From Bacteroidota bacterium (GTDB taxonomy: Bacteria > Bacteroidota > Bacteroidia > Palsa-965), in the NCBI GenBank assembly GCA_020402865.1, contig JADBYT010000011.1:62001-126000 (forward strand): a stretch of 64,000 nt of DNA. The letters run 5' to 3'. This document shows, in pieces, positions 60,364 to 64,000 of the stretch; positions within the stretch are counted from its first letter, which is position 1, and every line of letters starts with the position of its first letter. The notes beneath the pieces were generated by a model, which worked only from the letters and a program-made list of their open reading frames with translations, was not told where the DNA came from and did no database searches. Both the position numbers and the translations under genes were made by a program.

Positions 60364-62700
60364 ATGATGATTCGCAAGTTGTTTCTTGTAATGTTGCTTT
60401 CGGGCGCCTTGTTTCAAGCCCGGGCTCAGGAACTCACCGGGCCGGTAAATTTTTCGGTGTATCAGCCGCTGATTTGCCACGGCAGTATTCCGCAGGATAT
60501 TCTGCTCAACACGCGTGAAAAGGTTGAGCGCGACATGAAACGCTCGTCGCGTAACAATCCGGCAACCACCAATTACGAGCGTGAGGAGTTTTTGCTCAAA
60601 AGCAATTACCTGCTTGATCAGCTCATGGTAAGTGGTAAAGTACTCTTTGGCGATACGGTAACTACGTATGTAAACAGTGTTGCCGACCGGCTGCTGGCCG
60701 ATGAAGGCTCGTTGCGCCAGAAATTGCGCTTTTACTGCCTGCGTACCTCAGCGCCAAATTCGTTTGCCACTGAGCAGGGCATTATTTTCGTAAGCATCGG
60801 CATGATTGCCATGCTCGAAAACGAGGCACAACTGGCCTACATACTTGCCCGCGAAATTGCGCATTATGAAAAAAAGCACAATTCGAATTTCAACCTCACG
60901 TACGATCGTGTTTTTTCGCGCAATGAACGCGACCGGTATCAGAATGTGGAAGAAAGGCTGTTGTTGCTGGGCATGTATAATGCCGAAGAACAGGACCAAG
61001 CCGATATTGAAGGACTGAACCTGCTGCGCGAATCGGGCTACGACTGTGAAGCAGCGGCAGCGGCGCTTTACATGCTGCAATTTGGAAAACTCCCGTTTGA
61101 AGACCAGTATTTCAAACCCACCCTCCTTGAGCGGCCGGCTATGAAAATTCCCGCCCTGTATATGCCCGACAGTGTGCCCGCCTTCAACTACATGCAACTG
61201 AACAATTCAAACACCTATGCCGTGCAGCCGCGTCTGGCCGAGCGCCGTGCCGTGATTGAACGCAAAATTCAGCTGCTGGGCAACAACTGCGGCAACCGCA
61301 AGTTCGGCGATGATCTTGCCCATCATATCTACATGCGTAAAGTGTGCCGCTTTGAAACCGTACACTATCAGCTTACCGTGCGCGATTATGCCGGTGCTTT
61401 TATTAATGCACACACCCTGCTTGCTGCCGACAGCAACAACGCCTATCTCAAACTCTGCATTGGCAAAGCCTTGTATGGCATGACGAAATACAAAAATGCA
61501 GGCTCTTTCGGCTCGGTGGTTACTTCATCGCAAAAACGCGAAGGCCAGCAACAACGTGTGTATTCGCTGTTCAACAAACTCACGGCACCGCAATTGAACA
61601 TGATAGCCCTGCGTTATTTGTTTGATCTGAACAAGGAACAACCCTCGGAATACCTGGCTTCGCTTGTGAATGACCTGACTGATGATCTGCTCGATAAACA
61701 TAAAATAGTATTTACCGAGCTCTATGAACTAAAGCCTGTTACGCCTAAATCTGAAAACGACACTGTTGGACAGAACAAGCCGCAGCAAACTACCACAGGA
61801 GCCGAGGGGCAAACGTTCGTATCGAAGTACGAGAAACAGAAATTGCAACCCGCTAAACCAGCTACGGGTAAAGCTTCCGATAAGCCCGAAAACTCAAATT
61901 TTCATCTCTTTGCGTTTTTCGACATTATCAAAGATGCCGATGTGCAAAAACTGTTTGATGATGCTGCCGCTCGGGTAATTTACGAACAACAGCGCCGCGA
62001 GAAAGAAGCCGACCGTTTCAACCGCATGAGCCCCTACGAACAACGCCGCGAAATGCAGCGCCGCCGTCAGGCTAAATCAACCAATGCGGCACTGGGCGTA
62101 AACTCAGTGGTGGTAGTGGATCCGTTTTACTTTTATGCCGACGACCGTCGCGGACTGAAACTCATGAAATCAGAGGATCTTCGCCTGAAGTTTTGCGAGT
62201 CGATAGAAGAAACGGCCGGCGAAGCCAACCTCAAGGCCGAACTGCTTAACCCAAAATCGTTCACCGCCCGCGATGTGGATAAGTACAATGATCTCGCCGC
62301 AATAAACGACTGGCTGGGCGAACGCATGTCGCACGATAATGCCTTGAATATTATTCCGGTTGAAAGTGATGCGGCGCGCTCGGCAAGTACAAAATATAAA
62401 GCCGAACATATTTACATTACCGGCGTACTCACCTACAAACAGGTACGAGAAAATCGTGGCGCTGTACTGCTTTATTCACTGATTTTTTACCCGATGCTGC
62501 CTTTTGGTATAGCCTACGCCCTTACGCCCGAGCATGATACATATTACTATTCCATGGTTTACAACATCAACACCGGCGAAGAACGTATGAAACGGGTGGT
62601 GCATCTACATTCCAACGCACGAAACGGTTTCATTGTATCACAGATGTATGATACCATGTTGCAGATAAAAACCAAACCTGCCAGAAAAGCCCGCCAATGA
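60364..62700 (+). CDS. M48-like envelope protein with altered zinc site
   Basis: The 778-aa product has a signal peptide and, from about residue 90 to 240, the layout of an M48 metallopeptidase domain (TYVNSVADRLL ... NSFATEQGIIFVSIGMIAML ... AQLAYILAREIAHYEKKH). The zinc motif HExxH reads REIAH: residue 163 is Arg in place of the first His, while Glu164 and His167 remain. The usual downstream Glu of E-x-x-A-D is Gln210 (QDQAD). It may therefore be a pseudo-peptidase. The remainder is a helical repeat region and a Lys/Pro/Thr-rich linker (about 460-510), then a C-terminal domain with one hydrophobic segment (about 705-720). Its paralog starts at 63781. The stop overlaps the next gene by 4 bp. 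Confidence 0.78.
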   Translation: MMIRKLFLVMLLSGALFQARAQELTGPVNFSVYQPLICHGSIPQDILLNTREKVERDMKRSSRNNPATTNYEREEFLLKSNYLLDQLMVSGKVLFGDTVTTYVNSVADRLLADEGSLRQKLRFYCLRTSAPNSFATEQGIIFVSIGMIAMLENEAQLAYILAREIAHYEKKHNSNFNLTYDRVFSRNERDRYQNVEERLLLLGMYNAEEQDQADIEGLNLLRESGYDCEAAAAALYMLQFGKLPFEDQYFKPTLLERPAMKIPALYMPDSVPAFNYMQLNNSNTYAVQPRLAERRAVIERKIQLLGNNCGNRKFGDDLAHHIYMRKVCRFETVHYQLTVRDYAGAFINAHTLLAADSNNAYLKLCIGKALYGMTKYKNAGSFGSVVTSSQKREGQQQRVYSLFNKLTAPQLNMIALRYLFDLNKEQPSEYLASLVNDLTDDLLDKHKIVFTELYELKPVTPKSENDTVGQNKPQQTTTGAEGQTFVSKYEKQKLQPAKPATGKASDKPENSNFHLFAFFDIIKDADVQKLFDDAAARVIYEQQRREKEADRFNRMSPYEQRREMQRRRQAKSTNAALGVNSVVVVDPFYFYADDRRGLKLMKSEDLRLKFCESIEETAGEANLKAELLNPKSFTARDVDKYNDLAAINDWLGERMSHDNALNIIPVESDAARSASTKYKAEHIYITGVLTYKQVRENRGAVLLYSLIFYPMLPFGIAYALTPEHDTYYYSMVYNINTGEERMKRVVHLHSNARNGFIVSQMYDTMLQIKTKPARKARQ

Positions 62701-63530
62701 AACGCCTTATCCTCTTTCTTGCTCTCCTCGGTTCGTTGCCTGCGCTTGCACAGAAAACACCTGTGCCGGGTTTCCTTGGCAAACGTTTTTATGTGGGCGT
62801 AAATGCCAGCACATTCCTGCACTTTCAGCGCAATGAGGAAGATGTGGTACAGTTCGACAACTTTCCGCTCAACACCCGTTTCTCCTACAAAACAGAAGCT
62901 ACGATGAGCTATGTGCTCAACCGTAAAATTTCAACCGGACTCACGGTCACCTACGCAGAACAAAAAGCCTATTTCGGTATTCTTTCGGCAATGGTCATCA
63001 ACGCACCTCCGCCAATTCCTACCGACACGTTTGTAGCCAATGTGAGGCCGATAAGTCCGAATACTGAATTTGGCAGGGTGCAATATTCCTTTTACTCCGT
63101 TCAGGCACACATTAAAATTTTCAGACGTAATTTTATTGCCCCTGCAGGCCGCTACCACTATTTTGCAGCAGGCATATTGCGATACCAGCCTGTAACACTG
63201 GAAAAAGGCCAAATACAGCTTAAACTTACCGATAGCCTCTATAGTTCAATACCTGCGTTCACCCAACCACTAAAGAACAATGGCGCGTACACAACTTTCC
63301 GCTTAACCTATGCCATGGGCCGTATTACTCCGCTCAACAAGTTCATTTTTCTTAATACCTCATTTGGCATTAATCTTCACCTCGGCGGCGATTACAGAAA
63401 AGTAATTATTGACTCGGCATTCAATTCAGTGACCACTATTCAGGATGCAGTAATTACTGGCTTATATCAAAATCTTACACGCCACAATACCTTTGAGGTT
63501 AAAGTGGGATTAGGATTTTATGCGTTCTGA
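62697..63530 (+). CDS. Outer-membrane beta-barrel-like protein
   Basis: The 277-aa product has a signal peptide (cleavage near ALAQK) and amphipathic strands throughout, ending in the aromatic VKVGLGFYAF. It is a second barrel-like partner in the operon, translationally coupled (4-bp overlap) to the M48-like protein. It does not align with the barrel at 59700-60350 by eye. Family unknown. Confidence 0.72.
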   Translation: MKRLILFLALLGSLPALAQKTPVPGFLGKRFYVGVNASTFLHFQRNEEDVVQFDNFPLNTRFSYKTEATMSYVLNRKISTGLTVTYAEQKAYFGILSAMVINAPPPIPTDTFVANVRPISPNTEFGRVQYSFYSVQAHIKIFRRNFIAPAGRYHYFAAGILRYQPVTLEKGQIQLKLTDSLYSSIPAFTQPLKNNGAYTTFRLTYAMGRITPLNKFIFLNTSFGINLHLGGDYRKVIIDSAFNSVTTIQDAVITGLYQNLTRHNTFEVKVGLGFYAF

Positions 63531-63580
63531 TAGCTTACCCGGGGTTGATTTTTTACGATGTTTATTCACTGACCTAAGCC

Positions 63581-63612
63581 AACCGGCACTTAATCGCATT
63601 TAAGTGCCGGTT
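63581..63612 (+). terminator. Probable terminator of the envelope operon
   Basis: Perfect 12-bp stem (aaccggcactta / taagtgccggtt) with an 8-nt loop; the following sequence is T-rich but without a clean T-run. Confidence 0.65.
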
Positions 63613-63668
63613 CATATTTATAATTTGAGGCTTTATCGGCACCTGTTTCGATTTAAATAGTAAAATAT

Positions 63669-63676
63669 TATTTTTG
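63669..63676 (+). promoter_or_regulatory. TATTTTTG -7 box ahead of the second M48-like gene
   Basis: Exact TAnnTTTG match, 104 bp upstream of the ATG at 63781, which would give a leader of about 95 nt. Confidence 0.4.
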
Positions 63677-63780
63677 CAACAGCGTTAAGTAAGCTGTTTA
63701 TACAGAATATTTATTATTCCGAATACACTGTATTCATCAGCTGCCCAATTACAACTAACCCTGAATTCATTTCGGATATC

Positions 63781-64000
63781 ATGACATCTAAATTTTTTGC
63801 CGCGCTTGCGTTCTGGTGTATTGCCATTGTGCATACACAGGCGCAGAATACGTTTCAACCAGCCTTTGAGGTTGACTTTAACAATTATCAGCCGCTAAAG
63901 TGCTCAGGAAAAATTCCCGATGACATTCTGAAAAGTACCCGCGAAAAATACAACAGCGATTTAAAGGCTGAAAACAAACGCAGCGGCAGTGCGTACCGTG
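63781..64000 (+). CDS. Paralog of the M48-like protein, 5' part (3' end outside window)
   Basis: The frame is open to the right edge. The 73 residues visible start with a signal peptide (MTSKFFAALAFWCIAIVHTQA) and continue with NNYQPLKCSGKIPDDIL and STREKYNSDL, which line up with SVYQPLICHGSIPQDILLNTREKVERDM of the product of 60364-62700. It is therefore a tandem paralog, but separated by a terminator and its own promoter. Whether its HExxH motif is intact cannot be seen here. Confidence 0.82.
   Translation, partial: MTSKFFAALAFWCIAIVHTQAQNTFQPAFEVDFNNYQPLKCSGKIPDDILKSTREKYNSDLKAENKRSGSAYR

Overview
The window comes from a member of the Bacteroidota. The evidence is: two proteins end in type IX secretion (T9SS) C-terminal sorting domains (3-398 and 49695-54338); the primary sigma factor is the short form of this phylum (287 aa); many genes carry the phylum-specific -7 box TAnnTTTG, several with a TTG about 19-22 nt upstream; and small Bacteroidota families recur (DUF1801, DUF2490, DUF4395, outer-membrane beta-barrels, short lipoproteins). 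No rRNA, tRNA or CRISPR array was recognised. Most of the window is ordinary chromosome, dense and of roughly balanced base composition, with a few AT-rich patches.

Layout. 1-1.7 kb: the end of a T9SS cargo gene, a 16-copy 42-bp tandem array and a palindromic dispersed repeat. 1.7-9.9 kb: a DASS transporter, fmt, two tandem HU genes, an agmatinase-family enzyme, a TrmH methyltransferase, pdxH, YqgE and a patatin-like lipase. 10-13 kb: AT-richer hypothetical genes, a second copy of the dispersed repeat, and a degenerate Bro-N gene lying between two copies of the 3' end of a phosphohexomutase gene. 13-23.3 kb: the phosphohexomutase gene, then a tightly coupled five-gene MoxR-vWA-beta-propeller ternary operon. 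23.5-32.4 kb: small secreted proteins, a seven-haem cytochrome-TPR lipoprotein with an MltG-like gene, DUF2490, and a five-gene operon containing dapF. 32.6-39.2 kb: HtrA protease, rpoD, long GAPDH, IspH and a YiiX-like hydrolase. 39.2-42.8 kb: DUF1801 and VOC proteins, a membrane-anchored PEP/pyruvate-binding protein with unusual domain order, and two paralogous small membrane proteins. 43-46.4 kb: a toxin-antitoxin-like pair lying between two copies of the 3' end of a DEAD-box helicase gene. 46.6-58 kb: cmk, an AhpD-like protein, a 1547-aa secreted T9SS protein, folD, terC and ffh. 58-64 kb: a coupled envelope operon with an M48-like protein that has lost zinc ligands, followed by the start of a paralog.

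The most unusual signal is the shared architecture at 11.8-13.1 kb and 42.9-44.5 kb. In both, an intact host gene and its terminator are followed, in the same orientation, by accessory cargo (Bro-N pseudogene, or toxin-antitoxin pair) and then by a second copy of the host gene's last codons (40 or 16 codons plus stop) with its own terminator. No integrase is present in either unit. This looks like a class of small cassettes that insert at the 3' ends of conserved genes and leave the gene intact, in the way phages and ICEs use tRNA ends. Two unrelated host genes and two unrelated cargoes make a chance tandem duplication less likely, but the mechanism is inference.
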